Assembly: GCA_030428565.1 (NCBI GenBank)
Contig: JAUIDR010000001.1
Span: 18,431-82,430 of the forward strand
Direction: 5' to 3'
Source: Alphaproteobacteria bacterium
GTDB taxonomy: Bacteria > Pseudomonadota > Alphaproteobacteria > UBA7985 > JAUIBT01
Length of the DNA: 64,000 nt
Shown one piece after another: positions 46,900 to 56,352 of this stretch. Made by a program: the position numbers and the translations under genes. The stretch's first letter is position 1. The number at the start of each line of letters is the position of its first letter. The notes below the pieces were generated by a model. The model ran no database searches. It was given only the letters and a program-made list of their open reading frames with translations, and had not been told where the DNA came from.

Positions 46900-49068
46900 T
46901 TAGCGGAAGAGTTTGGCTTGCAAAAGCGCTAGCAAGCGTGGGCTGAACAAGCGCGAGCGGATTTGATCTGGCAACGGCGCCCCATTGATCTTGATGAAAC
47001 CCCACTTGGGCATTTCGATTTCGATCAACCAATCGCCGGTCTGCTCGGGGTCTTTGACATAGCCCAGCAGCGGCGTCGAATAGATCAAGAACAGCGCGCC
47101 AGGCGCTTCGGGATCGTTGGCATTTTCGCGAGCCAGTTCCTGCAAAGCGGCCATGCCCTTGATCTCCATGCGTAGCTTGCCACCAAACACTTCCGACATC
47201 AGATCGGCGCGGGTCAGGTTGCCGGTCATCTCGCCGCTGATAGCAGCGCTCTCAAAGCTGGCTTTGCTGACTTCGAAATCATTGAACAGCAGCGGCAAGA
47301 AGGGCGCGATTAGCCCCAGCAAGGGCTTTAGATCGCTCTGGAAGAATGCATCCGAGGTCAAGGCGTTCATGCGCGGCGTTTCGTTCATCAAAAGCACCAT
47401 TTCTTGCAAGGCAGCAAGGCCGACGCGCTGCTCATAGTCCAATGACTTGGGGAACAGGGCTTGCATGAAAGGATCCAGCTCAATGCTGGTCTGCAGCTCG
47501 CTGAAGCCAAATTTCAGGCCAAAGTGGCTCAGGTCTGACCGCGCGCCATCAAATGACAGACCAAAGTGGGCCTCATCCATGAGCAGGCCAGAGCCGGTAT
47601 CCGGGCGCGTCGATTGCAGCCCCTGCATGCGGACCTCAAAGCCAGCTTTGTCGAAATTGAAAGCGTAGGAATAAAGATCGCCCATGTTGGCAGGCACGCC
47701 GCCGTTTGAACCCGATCCGGGCAATTTCACCAAACGCATCAGCGAACGCAGGGCTTTGGAGGTATTGAGCCCTTCTGCTTTTTGCTCCATTTCCACCCGC
47801 TCAACGCTAGTCTTGAGCTTGCGCTTGCCGACACTACGCAGCAACTCGACGCCTTCGGCGAAATACAAGATGTCTTGCAGACCTTGATCGCTGTTGATGG
47901 CGCGCTGTGTTGAAGTCATGCCCGCTATGCGCGCCCGCAGCTGATTGTGCTTGCCATCGCGATCGTCCAAGAACAGATCTTTGGCGGCTATGGTCACATC
48001 GGAATCGCTGAGATCCAGATCGCTGAGGACGGCAATTAATTCGCCAGCTGCGCCAGGAGCGCCCTCGCTCAATTCTTCAAGGTTGAGGTCGAACTTGGCC
48101 ACGATCTGCCCTAGGTAAGGGATCAGGTTGTTCGGCCGGAATGAATCCGCGCCCAAGCTGGCGGTGACATCGCCCACGCTTATATCCCAAGTCTCTTTGT
48201 GCAGCGCCAGCCCCTTGCCCTCGAGTTCGAACTCGATGGGGCCGACCTGTGGCGCTTCTTCTTCCTGACGCAGCGCCAGAGCCAGCGTGTCTGCTGTAAC
48301 GCGGCCGTCGCCTAGCGCGGTATTCCAGCCTGAAGCCTGCATGTTGAAGGTCGAAGCCGCCATGGGGCCCTTCAATCGCTCGAACAACTCGATCAGGTAG
48401 GTATCGCGCGCTACGTCGTCCGTTGACAGCTCAGGATCTATCACCAGTGCCAACAGGTCGTGCATCAACGTAAAGACGAGCGCGTCGGGAGAATCCAAAC
48501 CCCAGTTTAACGACATAGCGTTGATGGTGTTGGTCTGCCCGTCTTCGCCCTGCTGTGACAAGGCGTCTAGCTTGATTGCAAGTTGGGTCTTGGTCGTGCC
48601 GATCTGGTTGTCCATTTTGATGGCCAGATTGCCCAACGAAAAATTCGAGCCCAGAATGTTGCCCGCCGACCAATCCAATGCCTCATAGCGTTGTGGCACT
48701 TGGAACGACCAACGCCCCGACCAGGCCTTGGGCTCCAAAAGTTGATGGTTGGATGTGAATTCATAGCGCGCATTGCTCAGCTCGTAAGACAGGCCCAAAG
48801 CGTGCTGCAGATCAAAACTCGCATTGGCAAACGCGGGTTTGCCCGGATAAGCGATATCTTTGATTTCAACGTGATAGCGGGGTTCTGTGCCGGTCACTGT
48901 TAGCGATCCGACCTCGACCTTGCCCATCAACAAAATGTTGACGGGACTGGCCAAATTTTCCTGCAAAAAGGCGCGAATGTCGTCGCTGGTGGTTTGCGCG
49001 GCCGCTGTATTCGCCAGCAGACCCAGAAAAGAGGCAAACCAAATCACAAGGATTCGAATCACAGACAC
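46900..49068 (-). CDS. Large exported protein of unknown function
   Basis: A 722-residue protein I do not recognise. With the GTG start at 49068, which has GGAG 7 bases ahead, it opens with a clean signal peptide (MSVIRILVIWFASFLGLLAN then TAAAQ). A longer frame from TTG 49098 would spoil it. The mature part lacks further membrane helices and cysteines. It alternates beta-rich stretches (VEVGSLTVTGTEPRYHVEI, DISVGDVTASLGADSF, IELDPFMQALFP), recalling AsmA or DUF945/DUF2125-like periplasmic proteins, but I cannot match motifs. The end (WLIEIEMPKWGFIKINGAPL) is well ordered. It is 74 bases upstream of zapE on the same strand. Confidence 0.7.
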   Translation of the reverse strand: MSVIRILVIWFASFLGLLANTAAAQTTSDDIRAFLQENLASPVNILLMGKVEVGSLTVTGTEPRYHVEIKDIAYPGKPAFANASFDLQHALGLSYELSNARYEFTSNHQLLEPKAWSGRWSFQVPQRYEALDWSAGNILGSNFSLGNLAIKMDNQIGTTKTQLAIKLDALSQQGEDGQTNTINAMSLNWGLDSPDALVFTLMHDLLALVIDPELSTDDVARDTYLIELFERLKGPMAASTFNMQASGWNTALGDGRVTADTLALALRQEEEAPQVGPIEFELEGKGLALHKETWDISVGDVTASLGADSFRPNNLIPYLGQIVAKFDLNLEELSEGAPGAAGELIAVLSDLDLSDSDVTIAAKDLFLDDRDGKHNQLRARIAGMTSTQRAINSDQGLQDILYFAEGVELLRSVGKRKLKTSVERVEMEQKAEGLNTSKALRSLMRLVKLPGSGSNGGVPANMGDLYSYAFNFDKAGFEVRMQGLQSTRPDTGSGLLMDEAHFGLSFDGARSDLSHFGLKFGFSELQTSIELDPFMQALFPKSLDYEQRVGLAALQEMVLLMNETPRMNALTSDAFFQSDLKPLLGLIAPFLPLLFNDFEVSKASFESAAISGEMTGNLTRADLMSEVFGGKLRMEIKGMAALQELARENANDPEAPGALFLIYSTPLLGYVKDPEQTGDWLIEIEMPKWGFIKINGAPLPDQIRSRLFSPRLLALLQAKLFR

Positions 49069-49401
49069 AAGCGCACTCCAAGAAGTTAACCATGACAAAA
49101 TTCAGCCACCATATAGGCCAATCTTGAAATGGATTGCACCGTTAATCTGCGCTTCGCCCCCATTTAGTTGCATGCGCGTCGCCATGCTTCACACTTACGT
49201 GACGTGACTGGCGAATAACCGATCAGTTCGTCACCATCCCACCGAGCGATTGTCATAAACCAGTGTAGCGCTGCGTCCAAGCAACCGCGCGAAGCGACCA
49301 AATCCAAAACCCAAATGGCCCCGGTGCTGGCTCCAGTCGCTTATGCCTAGGAGCCTTTGGGCCACCGATGCTTGGCCACGCCCGCGGGGGCAAACGACAA
49401 A
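49069..49401. other. Gene-free interval between the 722-residue gene and folD
   Basis: About 330 bases without a credible gene. It holds the promoter of the exported-protein gene at its left. An imperfect dyad around ACTTACGTGACGTGACTGG (49192-49210) is the only local structure noticed. No tRNA or terminator with a T-tract was seen. Confidence 0.4.
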
Positions 49402-50325
49402 TTAGTCGCCGCGTGCTTGGCGAACCAGGGCCAACAAATCGGGCTCTTCCAGGCCTTGTTGGCGGCAAGTCGCTGTCAGTGTGTTAGCCAGCAAACAGGC
49501 AATGGTCATAGGGCCGATACCACCTGGAACCGGTGTAATGGCACCGGCAATCTCCGCACATGAAGCGGTGTGAACGTCCCCTACCAGCTTGAACTTGCCC
49601 GGCTTTTCGGGGTGAGGAATACGATTGATCCCTACATCGATAACGGTCGCGCCCGGCTTGATCCAGTCGCCCGGCACCATTTCAGGGCGCCCGACGGCGG
49701 CAACCAAAATATCTGCTCGGCGCACATGATCGGCCAGATCCTGGGTGCGCGAGTGGCAAATTTCGACGGTGGCATTCTGGCTAAGCAGCAACTGCGCCAT
49801 CGGCTTGCCGACAATGTTCGAGCGGCCCAAAACGACCGCGTTCTTGCCCGACAGATTGCCCAGGTGATCCTGCAAGATCAAAAGGCTGCCCAAGGGCGTA
49901 CAAGGGACCAGAGGCTTACCAACGCCCGTTGCCAGCATACCGACGTTTTCAACGTGGAAACCGTCCACATCCTTGTCGACGCGGATACGCTCGATCAAAG
50001 CGCGGTCATCCAGGCCGTCCGGCAGGGGCAATTGCACCAAAATGCCGTTGACGTCTTCGCGGGCGTTCAACTCGTCGATCAGGGCTTCCAGCTCGTCTTG
50101 GCTGGTGGTGGCGGGCAAGCGGTATTCAAACGACGCCATGCCCACTTCCAGGGTCGATTGATGCTTATTGCGCACATAGACTTGGCTGGCGGGATCTTCG
50201 CCAACAAGCACGACCGCTAGGCCCGGCTTCAAGCCGTGGTTCTGCTTGAGCTGTTCAACAAAGCCGCTGAGGCCCTGACGAAGGGCAGCGGCAAAGGCTT
50301 TGCCGTCAAGAAGGGTCGCGGTCAT
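49402..50325 (-). CDS. folD: Methylenetetrahydrofolate dehydrogenase/cyclohydrolase
   Basis: A 307-residue bifunctional enzyme interconverting 5,10-methylene-, methenyl- and 10-formyltetrahydrofolate. The catalytic YVRNK (Tyr-xxx-Lys) is near residue 52, [13 protein letters not shown] near 95, and the NADP loop [15 protein letters not shown] near 167. [13 protein letters not shown] and [16 protein letters not shown] close the fold. With fau and folP it gives three folate genes in the window, though not adjacent. Confidence 0.97.
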   Translation of the reverse strand: MTATLLDGKAFAAALRQGLSGFVEQLKQNHGLKPGLAVVLVGEDPASQVYVRNKHQSTLEVGMASFEYRLPATTSQDELEALIDELNAREDVNGILVQLPLPDGLDDRALIERIRVDKDVDGFHVENVGMLATGVGKPLVPCTPLGSLLILQDHLGNLSGKNAVVLGRSNIVGKPMAQLLLSQNATVEICHSRTQDLADHVRRADILVAAVGRPEMVPGDWIKPGATVIDVGINRIPHPEKPGKFKLVGDVHTASCAEIAGAITPVPGGIGPMTIACLLANTLTATCRQQGLEEPDLLALVRQARGD

Positions 50326-50526
50326 GGTCGTAATCCTCGTTCTCTGGAAATTCAGTGCGCCATTGGCGCCAACAGCGCCATCGCGCGCTTTGATTGGCTT
50401 TTACCCAACATAGCGCAAAGCAAGTTGAACAGACACGACCTAGGCTAGCTCAAGGACGCGATTTTCCGCCGCAGGCAGCGCGGATAGCCTAGCCTGACGG
50501 GATGCCTGCCCTTCTTCCGACCATGA

Positions 50527-50820
50527 TCAGCCGACCAATAAGGGGCGCAGATCCACCGAAATCAGGATCCGCAAGAAATACAAGATGATGAACAGCGCAA
50601 CCGGCGACAGATCAAAGCCATTAAAGCTGGGCAGAACCTTGCGAATGGGGCGCAACACCGGCTCGAACAGTGCCGTGGTGAATGTCTTGAGCTGGGCGAC
50701 AAAGCTGTTTTGGTACGAGGTCACGCCAAAACGCACCAGATAGTCGATGATAACGTGCGCCAGCAGCAACAGCGTGGCGATATTCAAGATCAAGACGAGG
50801 ACTGAGATCAAAGCAACCAT
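50527..50820 (-). CDS. YggT-family membrane protein
   Basis: A 97-residue membrane protein with two hydrophobic helices. The family core is FTTALFEPVLRPIRKVLPSF followed by FDLSPVALFIILYFLRILI. YggT proteins affect membrane-protein and osmotic homeostasis, in ways not well defined. I chose the ATG at 50820, matching the family length; a frame reaching 51036 adds 72 low-complexity residues. Confidence 0.9.
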   Translation of the reverse strand: MVALISVLVLILNIATLLLLAHVIIDYLVRFGVTSYQNSFVAQLKTFTTALFEPVLRPIRKVLPSFNGFDLSPVALFIILYFLRILISVDLRPLLVG

Positions 50821-50957
50821 TATCAAAAAGCTCTTACGGTTTCGTTGCAGCATACATGAGGCGAGATGCTCGCTCTGGCAAGGGGGGCGAGCGGTTTTGC
50901 CCGCACTGGCGTCAAGCGCTCGGCCAGACTGGCGAGAGTTAAGCCCCCTATCACCCT

Positions 50958-51518
50958 CTAAAACGGCTCCAACGCCACGTCTTTTCGAAGGTACAGCGGG
51001 TGGCCGGGCTCGCCCGCCTTGGTCTTGGGAAAGCATCGCAAGTCGCTGAAGGGCGCCAGGATCTGCCGCAAATGATTCGAGCGCTGCTGATGCCCGCCAT
51101 GATTGCCCCAGCCGCAGACCACGCGCCCGCCCATGTCCAATACCGTTGGAATGGTCGCCAACAAGGTCGCATCGTTTTCTGGTCCGACAGGATCGCCTTG
51201 CGCGCGCATATCTTTGGGGTCGGTCGCCCGATAGGCAAAAGCGTTGAGGATGATCACCTCACCATAACCCCAGGCCAAGGCATAGCGGCGGCAACGGGCC
51301 ACCGTGGGGTCGTCTTTTAATTCATCAGCGGTCGAAGGATTGAGCAAGACAAAGGCGATGGGCGGACGCGCGCCGCCGCCCTGCCCGCCTTCAGGCAAGC
51401 CAAGGTTCAGCTGTTCTTCCCAGGGGCGGCGCAGGAAATAGCGATACCGGCGATCCGGCGACCAAGTGGTGTGCGTCCCCGGAAATAGGTGCGTTTGCGT
51501 CGAGGCAACCTCTGCCAT
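50958..51518 (-). CDS. DUF1643-domain protein
   Basis: A 186-residue protein. FVLLNPSTADELKDDPTVARC (two blocks), NAFAYRATDPKDM and VVCGWGNHG are DUF1643 marks; function is unknown. A short Gly-rich insert (about 44-50) interrupts the first strand region. Its ATG overlaps the M32 peptidase stop by one base (TAATG). Confidence 0.88.
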   Translation of the reverse strand: MAEVASTQTHLFPGTHTTWSPDRRYRYFLRRPWEEQLNLGLPEGGQGGGARPPIAFVLLNPSTADELKDDPTVARCRRYALAWGYGEVIILNAFAYRATDPKDMRAQGDPVGPENDATLLATIPTVLDMGGRVVCGWGNHGGHQQRSNHLRQILAPFSDLRCFPKTKAGEPGHPLYLRKDVALEPF

Positions 51519-53008
51519 TATTCACCCAAATAGCGTTGCTTGAGATGCGCTTTGAAGGCATCGACGCCCAGAGGCTTGCCTGTGGCTTGCCGCAAGATCT
51601 CGTTCGTACTGAGGCTCGAGGCCTTGCCATGTACCGCCTGACGCAACCAGCTCAAGACGGGCGCCAGCTCCCCACGCGACAAGAGTGCGTCGAAATCGGG
51701 CAGCGCCTGGCGCGCAGCTGCCGCCAACTGAGCGGCCGCCATCGCCCCAAGGCTATAGGTCGGGAAATAGCCAATAGCCCCCATGTACCAGTGGATATCT
51801 TGCAGGCAACCCAGCCCATCGTGCGGCGGCTCAACGCCCAACAGCTCTTGCATTCCCTGACGCCAGGCGTCGGGCAGGTCGGCTAGCGGCAAGTCGTCGG
51901 CCAACAGCGCTTGCTCCAGGCGATAACGCAATATGACGTGAGCCGGATAGGTCACTTCGTCAGCTTCAACACGGATTAACCCGCGCGACACCTTGGCATA
52001 AATCTTTTGTAAATTCGCCAAATCCCAACCGGGCCCGCTTCCGTCAAAGGCCTCCAGCAAATGAGGGCGCAAGAAGGACAAGAACGCAGGCGAGCGGCCG
52101 ACTTGCATCTCCATGAACAGCGATTGGCTCTCGTGCATGACCATGCCTCGGGCCTTGCCGACCGGCTGGCGCCGCCAGTCTTTCGGTAGGCCTTGTTCAT
52201 AGAGCCCGTGGCCGGTCTCGTGAATGACGCCCATTAGGGCCGAGGTAAAGTCGCTCTCGTCGTAGCGAGTGGTCATGCGCACATCGTCGGGGGTGCCGCC
52301 GCAAAAAGGATGTGCCGAGACATCCAGGCGGCCATTGGCAAATTCAAAGCCCAAAAGGCCCATGACCTTTTCGCCCAACGCGCGCTGGTCGGCAACACCG
52401 AAGGGCCCAGTCAACGCTTGGGCGTTCCCTGCAACCGTTTGGCGCGATAGCACTTTTTCCAAAAAGTCCGGCAAAAAGGCGCTGTAGTCCGTGAAAATCG
52501 CATCGATATCGGCGGAGCGCCCATCGGGCTCATAGAGGTCCAGCAGGGCATCGTAATGCGACAGACCGCTTGCCTCGGATAGGATCGCCGCCTCCTGCCG
52601 CGTAATGTTCCAGATCTCTTGGAAGACCGGCAAAATCGCCGAAAAATCGGCCTGCTCTCGGGCATCGCGCCATATGGCCTCGCATTTGGAGGCCGCCAGG
52701 GTCTTGGCTTCGACCAAGTCGCCAGGCAAGGCTGTGGCTTGGCGATATCCCCGCTCGATTTCGTGGAGGTTAGCGTGCTGCCAATCCCCTAGATCAGAGC
52801 CAGCACGCGCCGCCGCCAGCCAGTCGCCAACCCGCGGGTCTTGGCGCCGATCGTGGCTCAAGCGCGCCAAAACCGCCAATTGCTCGGCACGGTTTTCCTG
52901 GGCGCCGCGCGGCAGCATGACCGAGTTGTCCCAATGCAGGATTGATGCGGCCTCATCGAGCGCATTGATTTCAGAATAGTGGCGTTCGAGTTGTTCGTAG
53001 GCGCTCAT
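51518..53008 (-). CDS. M32-family metallocarboxypeptidase (Taq type)
   Basis: A 496-residue zinc carboxypeptidase that trims C-terminal residues from peptides. The zinc site is HETGHGLYEQG, with a third ligand expected in the downstream HESQSLFMEMQVGRS. DVRMTTRYDESDF and WALGEKVMG-like segments fit the family. I chose the ATG at 53008 (MSAYEQLERHY), with GGGGGA just ahead, over a longer frame to 53065. It leads the DUF1643 gene by a one-base overlap. Confidence 0.92.
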   Translation of the reverse strand: MSAYEQLERHYSEINALDEAASILHWDNSVMLPRGAQENRAEQLAVLARLSHDRRQDPRVGDWLAAARAGSDLGDWQHANLHEIERGYRQATALPGDLVEAKTLAASKCEAIWRDAREQADFSAILPVFQEIWNITRQEAAILSEASGLSHYDALLDLYEPDGRSADIDAIFTDYSAFLPDFLEKVLSRQTVAGNAQALTGPFGVADQRALGEKVMGLLGFEFANGRLDVSAHPFCGGTPDDVRMTTRYDESDFTSALMGVIHETGHGLYEQGLPKDWRRQPVGKARGMVMHESQSLFMEMQVGRSPAFLSFLRPHLLEAFDGSGPGWDLANLQKIYAKVSRGLIRVEADEVTYPAHVILRYRLEQALLADDLPLADLPDAWRQGMQELLGVEPPHDGLGCLQDIHWYMGAIGYFPTYSLGAMAAAQLAAAARQALPDFDALLSRGELAPVLSWLRQAVHGKASSLSTNEILRQATGKPLGVDAFKAHLKQRYLGE

Positions 53009-53223
53009 GCCGTCCCCCATAAAATTGTGATGGCCTGGCGCCAACCGCAGACTAAGTGGGGCCACTTATCAACACGGCTAGGCACCGAAAACCAATTGCC
53101 AACCCCGCAGCGTGCCCCTCCCCGGACCCAAAGCCCCCAAGCTCCAAGGCCCCAAGCCCGCAAGGGATTGAAAAAAGGGACCAACCTTGCCGGCGACAAC
53201 GGTCTGTTTTGGCAGGGCCGCGC

Positions 53224-53967
53224 TCAGCCTTCTTCGGGTTTTGAACCTTCTTGGTTCCGCCTTAGGCTCAAAATTAGATAGATGCCGAAAAGCCCCACCG
53301 CAAGCCCGAACCAGGTCATGGCGTAACCCAAATGATTGTTGGGCAAATTCACTCGGGGCAAGTGCCCCAAAGGAAAGCTTTGGCTGTGCGGGCTATACCC
53401 CTCAGCGTTGTCGCGCAACACATAAGCCACCTGCGGTAACAGGGCATCAACTTCCCATTCCCGCGCCAATTGCTCGGGCACGCCGTAGATCCAGATGCCA
53501 CGCTCAGGCACATTGGCATTGGCCGGATCAAACCCCCGGCTGCCTTCGACTTTGCGCAGGATGACGCGCGCCTCGATATGCTGACTGGTCTTGGCGTCGC
53601 CCTGCCATTTCTGTGGCACCCAACCGCGATTGAGCGCAACCCGCGTGCCATCATCCAGCACCAGCAGGCTAACGCGATGCGCACCGGTCACACCCATCAC
53701 GCGATGGCCGTAGAGATCGACAGATTTTTCTGGGAACAGCTCACCCTTGACAATGTAGGGCTTGAGCGGGTCGGGCTCTGATTGCGCCGACGATGACCCA
53801 ACATAGATTTGGGGTTCTTGGGCGAGGCCTCTTTGGGCGTCGGCGATCAGCTCCGCTTTCCAGCCGAGCCGCTGGATCTGCCAAGCGCTGAGCCCCAATA
53901 AGATCAGCAGCGCGGGCGCAACCGCTAGGCTCAGCGCTGGACGAAAACGAAAAGCACCGAAAATCAA
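53224..53967 (-). CDS. surf1: SURF1-family cytochrome oxidase assembly protein
   Basis: A 247-residue inner-membrane protein with one helix at each end (about 12-29 and 220-238). LGLSAWQIQRLGWKAELI, GVTGAHRVSLLVLDDGTRVALNRGWVP (two blocks) and NNHLGYAMTWFGLA are the family marks. It helps load haem a into subunit I of the aa3 oxidase. It overlaps the DUF983 gene by four bases and ends the ctaB-led operon. Confidence 0.94.
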   Translation of the reverse strand: MIFGAFRFRPALSLAVAPALLILLGLSAWQIQRLGWKAELIADAQRGLAQEPQIYVGSSSAQSEPDPLKPYIVKGELFPEKSVDLYGHRVMGVTGAHRVSLLVLDDGTRVALNRGWVPQKWQGDAKTSQHIEARVILRKVEGSRGFDPANANVPERGIWIYGVPEQLAREWEVDALLPQVAYVLRDNAEGYSPHSQSFPLGHLPRVNLPNNHLGYAMTWFGLAVGLFGIYLILSLRRNQEGSKPEEG

Positions 53968-54422
53968 GCGTCGGGGCCTGCGTCGCGCGATGCTGCGCCG
54001 TCCTGCTCATCATCGTCCAAATGTTCAGCGAAGGTCTCTTCGGCTTCACCGGCTTTGAAGCGATACTGCATCGCGATCAACAGTGCTTTGAGCGGACGAA
54101 GTGCGCCGATCGTCAGCAGAACGATGGGCGGCAGCCACAAAAACGCGTGGTGCCAGATCGGCGGCTCAAAAGTGAATTCATACCATAGCGCGGGAGGCAA
54201 AATCAGCACCCCCACCAGCATGGTCAAGAAGGGAGCGGGCCCATCGCCCGCGTCTTCTTGGCTCAAATCCAAGCCGCAATGATCGCAGCTTGAACGAACT
54301 TTGACGATGCCCTGGTACAGCGGACCTTTGCCGCAACGCGGGCAGCGGCACATAATCCCAGACTGCCAAATGACAGCCCAAAGGGGACGCTGCTCGCGTT
54401 GGTCTTTCACGGTATAGGGCAT
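53964..54422 (-). CDS. DUF983-domain membrane protein
   Basis: A 152-residue protein with the paired zinc-ribbon-like motifs CRCPRCGKGPLY and CDHCGLDL, then two hydrophobic helices and an acidic tail. Found between ctaE and surf1 in many alphaproteobacteria, which implies a role in oxidase assembly. Function is not established. It lies 31 bases after ctaE. Confidence 0.9.
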   Translation of the reverse strand: MPYTVKDQREQRPLWAVIWQSGIMCRCPRCGKGPLYQGIVKVRSSCDHCGLDLSQEDAGDGPAPFLTMLVGVLILPPALWYEFTFEPPIWHHAFLWLPPIVLLTIGALRPLKALLIAMQYRFKAGEAEETFAEHLDDDEQDGAASRDAGPDA

Positions 54423-54453
54423 GGTTTTGCTTCTATCTCAGATCTAGCGTGGA

Positions 54454-55335
54454 TTAACCGGCAGACAACTGGCTGAACAGGTTCCAGTAGACAGCGACAT
54501 AGAGGAACAGCCACACGACATCGACGAAGTGCCAGTACCAAGCCGCTGCTTCAAAGCCGAAGTGCTGCTTTTCTGTAAAGTGGCCAGCCGCACCGCGGAA
54601 CCAATTCACAGCCAAGAAGATCGTACCAATGATCACGTGCGCGCCGTGGAAGCCGGTCGCCATGAAGAAGGTTGACGGATAAGCACCTTCAGTGAAGCCA
54701 AAAGCCGCCTCAGCATACTCCAGAGCCTGCAAGCCGGTGAAGGTCATGCCCAGCAGTACGGTCAGGCCAAGGCCCCACATAAAGGCACGGCGATTGCCTT
54801 CCAACAGCGCGTGGTGGGCCCAGGTCACAGTGGTACCAGACAGCAGCAACACCAGCGTGTTCAACAGCGGCACGCCCAGCGGATCAAAAGTGTGAATGCC
54901 TTCGGGCGGCCAGATGCCGCGCGCGTTTGGATTGGCAATCTCGCTAAAGTCACCAATCAGCGGCGCGATTGCTGTTACCGCACGCGGAAACAGGCTGAAA
55001 TCAAAGAAGGCCCAGAAGAAGGCCACGAAGAACATGATCTCTGAGATAATGAACAGGATCACGCCATAGCGCAGCCCCAGCTGAACGACAGGCTTGTGGT
55101 CACCGTCGTGGGCTTCAGACACCACATCACGCCACCACAAGAACATGGTCACCAGGACGCCGATGAAACCAAGGGCGGCCATCCACCAAGCCGGCAGACC
55201 CATCCAAAGGCTCTCACCATTCTTGTTGAGGTTAAAGAAGTTGGCTGCTCCGAAGGTCATCAAGCCGGCGGAAATGGCACCCGTCATGGGCCAAGGACTT
55301 GGGTTGACCAAGTGATAATCGTGTTTTGCGCTCAT
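54454..55335 (-). CDS. ctaE: Cytochrome c oxidase subunit III
   Basis: A 293-residue, seven-helix subunit of the aa3 oxidase. [19 protein letters not shown] at the start and [20 protein letters not shown] [18 protein letters not shown] at the end are hallmarks; the Glu in [16 protein letters not shown] context and [10 protein letters not shown] are also present. It protects the proton path of subunit I. It is 121 bases after ctaG. Confidence 0.97.
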   Translation of the reverse strand: MSAKHDYHLVNPSPWPMTGAISAGLMTFGAANFFNLNKNGESLWMGLPAWWMAALGFIGVLVTMFLWWRDVVSEAHDGDHKPVVQLGLRYGVILFIISEIMFFVAFFWAFFDFSLFPRAVTAIAPLIGDFSEIANPNARGIWPPEGIHTFDPLGVPLLNTLVLLLSGTTVTWAHHALLEGNRRAFMWGLGLTVLLGMTFTGLQALEYAEAAFGFTEGAYPSTFFMATGFHGAHVIIGTIFLAVNWFRGAAGHFTEKQHFGFEAAAWYWHFVDVVWLFLYVAVYWNLFSQLSAG

Positions 55336-55455
55336 GTTCTCTCCTTTGGCCCCCGTTTGGCGGAGGGTCCGCGGTTAGTATTTGGTGCCCACCTGAGGGC
55401 GATTGCCCGTCGGGGCGCTTGTCAAAAGGTGCCCAATGGCACAACACCGTTTGGC

Positions 55456-56004
55456 CTATAGTGATTCTTCCGGCCAATCCTCTTTCGGGATCGGGTAGAA
55501 AGTGTAGGACAAAGTGATGGTGCTCACATCCTTCAGGTAGGGATCGTCTTCCAGCTCTGGATCAATATAAAATGCCACCGGCATGTCAACATTTTCACCT
55601 GCGGCTAATTTTTGCGACTCAAAGCAGAAGCAATCTGTTTTGACAAAATAGCTTCCTGCCTCTAGCGGCGTCACGTTAAAAGTAGCGGTCCCCCAGGTAT
55701 CTTGGTCTGAGCGATTTGTCGCTTCATAGAACGCAAGCGAAGAATCGCCTACCGTGACCTGCATTTCTGGGGTCACGGGCTTGAATTGCCACGCCAGCTT
55801 GTCCGCCGTGTTGGCGTCAAAGCGAATCGTCATCTTACGCGCTTCTTCGGTATGGCCCGGCGCAGCTGCGGCAACTCCCGGCGTCCCGCCGTAACCCGTC
55901 ACTTGGCAAAAGACGCGGTAGATGGGAACGGCAGCGAATGATAGCCCCACCATACCCGCCACAACTCCGAACAGCAGTATCGGTGTCAGGGTCTTTCGGT
56001 TCAT
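55456..56004 (-). CDS. ctaG: Cytochrome c oxidase assembly protein CtaG/Cox11
   Basis: A 182-residue protein that delivers copper to the CuB site. A single N-terminal membrane helix (about 7-27) with VPIYRVFCQVTGYGG follows the family. The copper-binding motif is DCFCFESQKL, with FYIDPEL and ISYTFYP-like TLSYTFYPI at the end. I chose the ATG at 56004, with AGGAGCTTTGAGG ahead; TTG at 56010 is less likely. Confidence 0.96.
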   Translation of the reverse strand: MNRKTLTPILLFGVVAGMVGLSFAAVPIYRVFCQVTGYGGTPGVAAAAPGHTEEARKMTIRFDANTADKLAWQFKPVTPEMQVTVGDSSLAFYEATNRSDQDTWGTATFNVTPLEAGSYFVKTDCFCFESQKLAAGENVDMPVAFYIDPELEDDPYLKDVSTITLSYTFYPIPKEDWPEESL

Positions 56005-56038
56005 CCTCAAAGCTCCTCTAAAAGATCCAGCTCAAGCG

Positions 56039-56350
56039 CTATGCGCCGACGATGCGGCCCATCTTCAGCATGGCGATGATGTAGACCAACAGCACGAAAC
56101 CAATCAAAAGCGCAAAGATCACCCACGAGCGTTGTTGTTTGATGCGCTCGCCAACGTCCGGCTGATTGCGCACAGGTAAGACCGCCAAAACAATGAGACC
56201 GACAAAGAAAGTGAAAAATCCAATCGCGGCCCAAAGCAGGCGATTGTAGCCCTTCAAATTTGCAATGACCGAGCACAGGAAGGCGAACAAAATCGCGGCG
56301 CCCAGCGCGCTGTAATACAAAAAGGAGGTGCCGTAGATTTCAGCCAGCAT
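56039..56350 (-). CDS. Small three-helix membrane protein of the oxidase operon
   Basis: A 103-residue protein with three hydrophobic helices (about 12-30, 38-60 and 76-95) and a charged loop NQPDVGERIKQQRSW. It lies 2 bases after ctaB and 34 before ctaG. Many alphaproteobacteria have a tiny CoxF/CtaM-like gene here, but those are shorter and I see no clear match. GGAG lies about 10 bases before the ATG. A role in oxidase assembly or as an extra subunit is inferred from context only. Confidence 0.75.
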   Translation of the reverse strand: MLAEIYGTSFLYYSALGAAILFAFLCSVIANLKGYNRLLWAAIGFFTFFVGLIVLAVLPVRNQPDVGERIKQQRSWVIFALLIGFVLLVYIIAMLKMGRIVGA

Positions 56351-56352
56351 GG

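Noticed and set aside
53127..53165. A run of CCAAG-like units between surf1 and the M32 peptidase
   Set aside because: The units are irregular in length and sequence, unlike the exact tandem repeats elsewhere, so I did not list it as a repeat.
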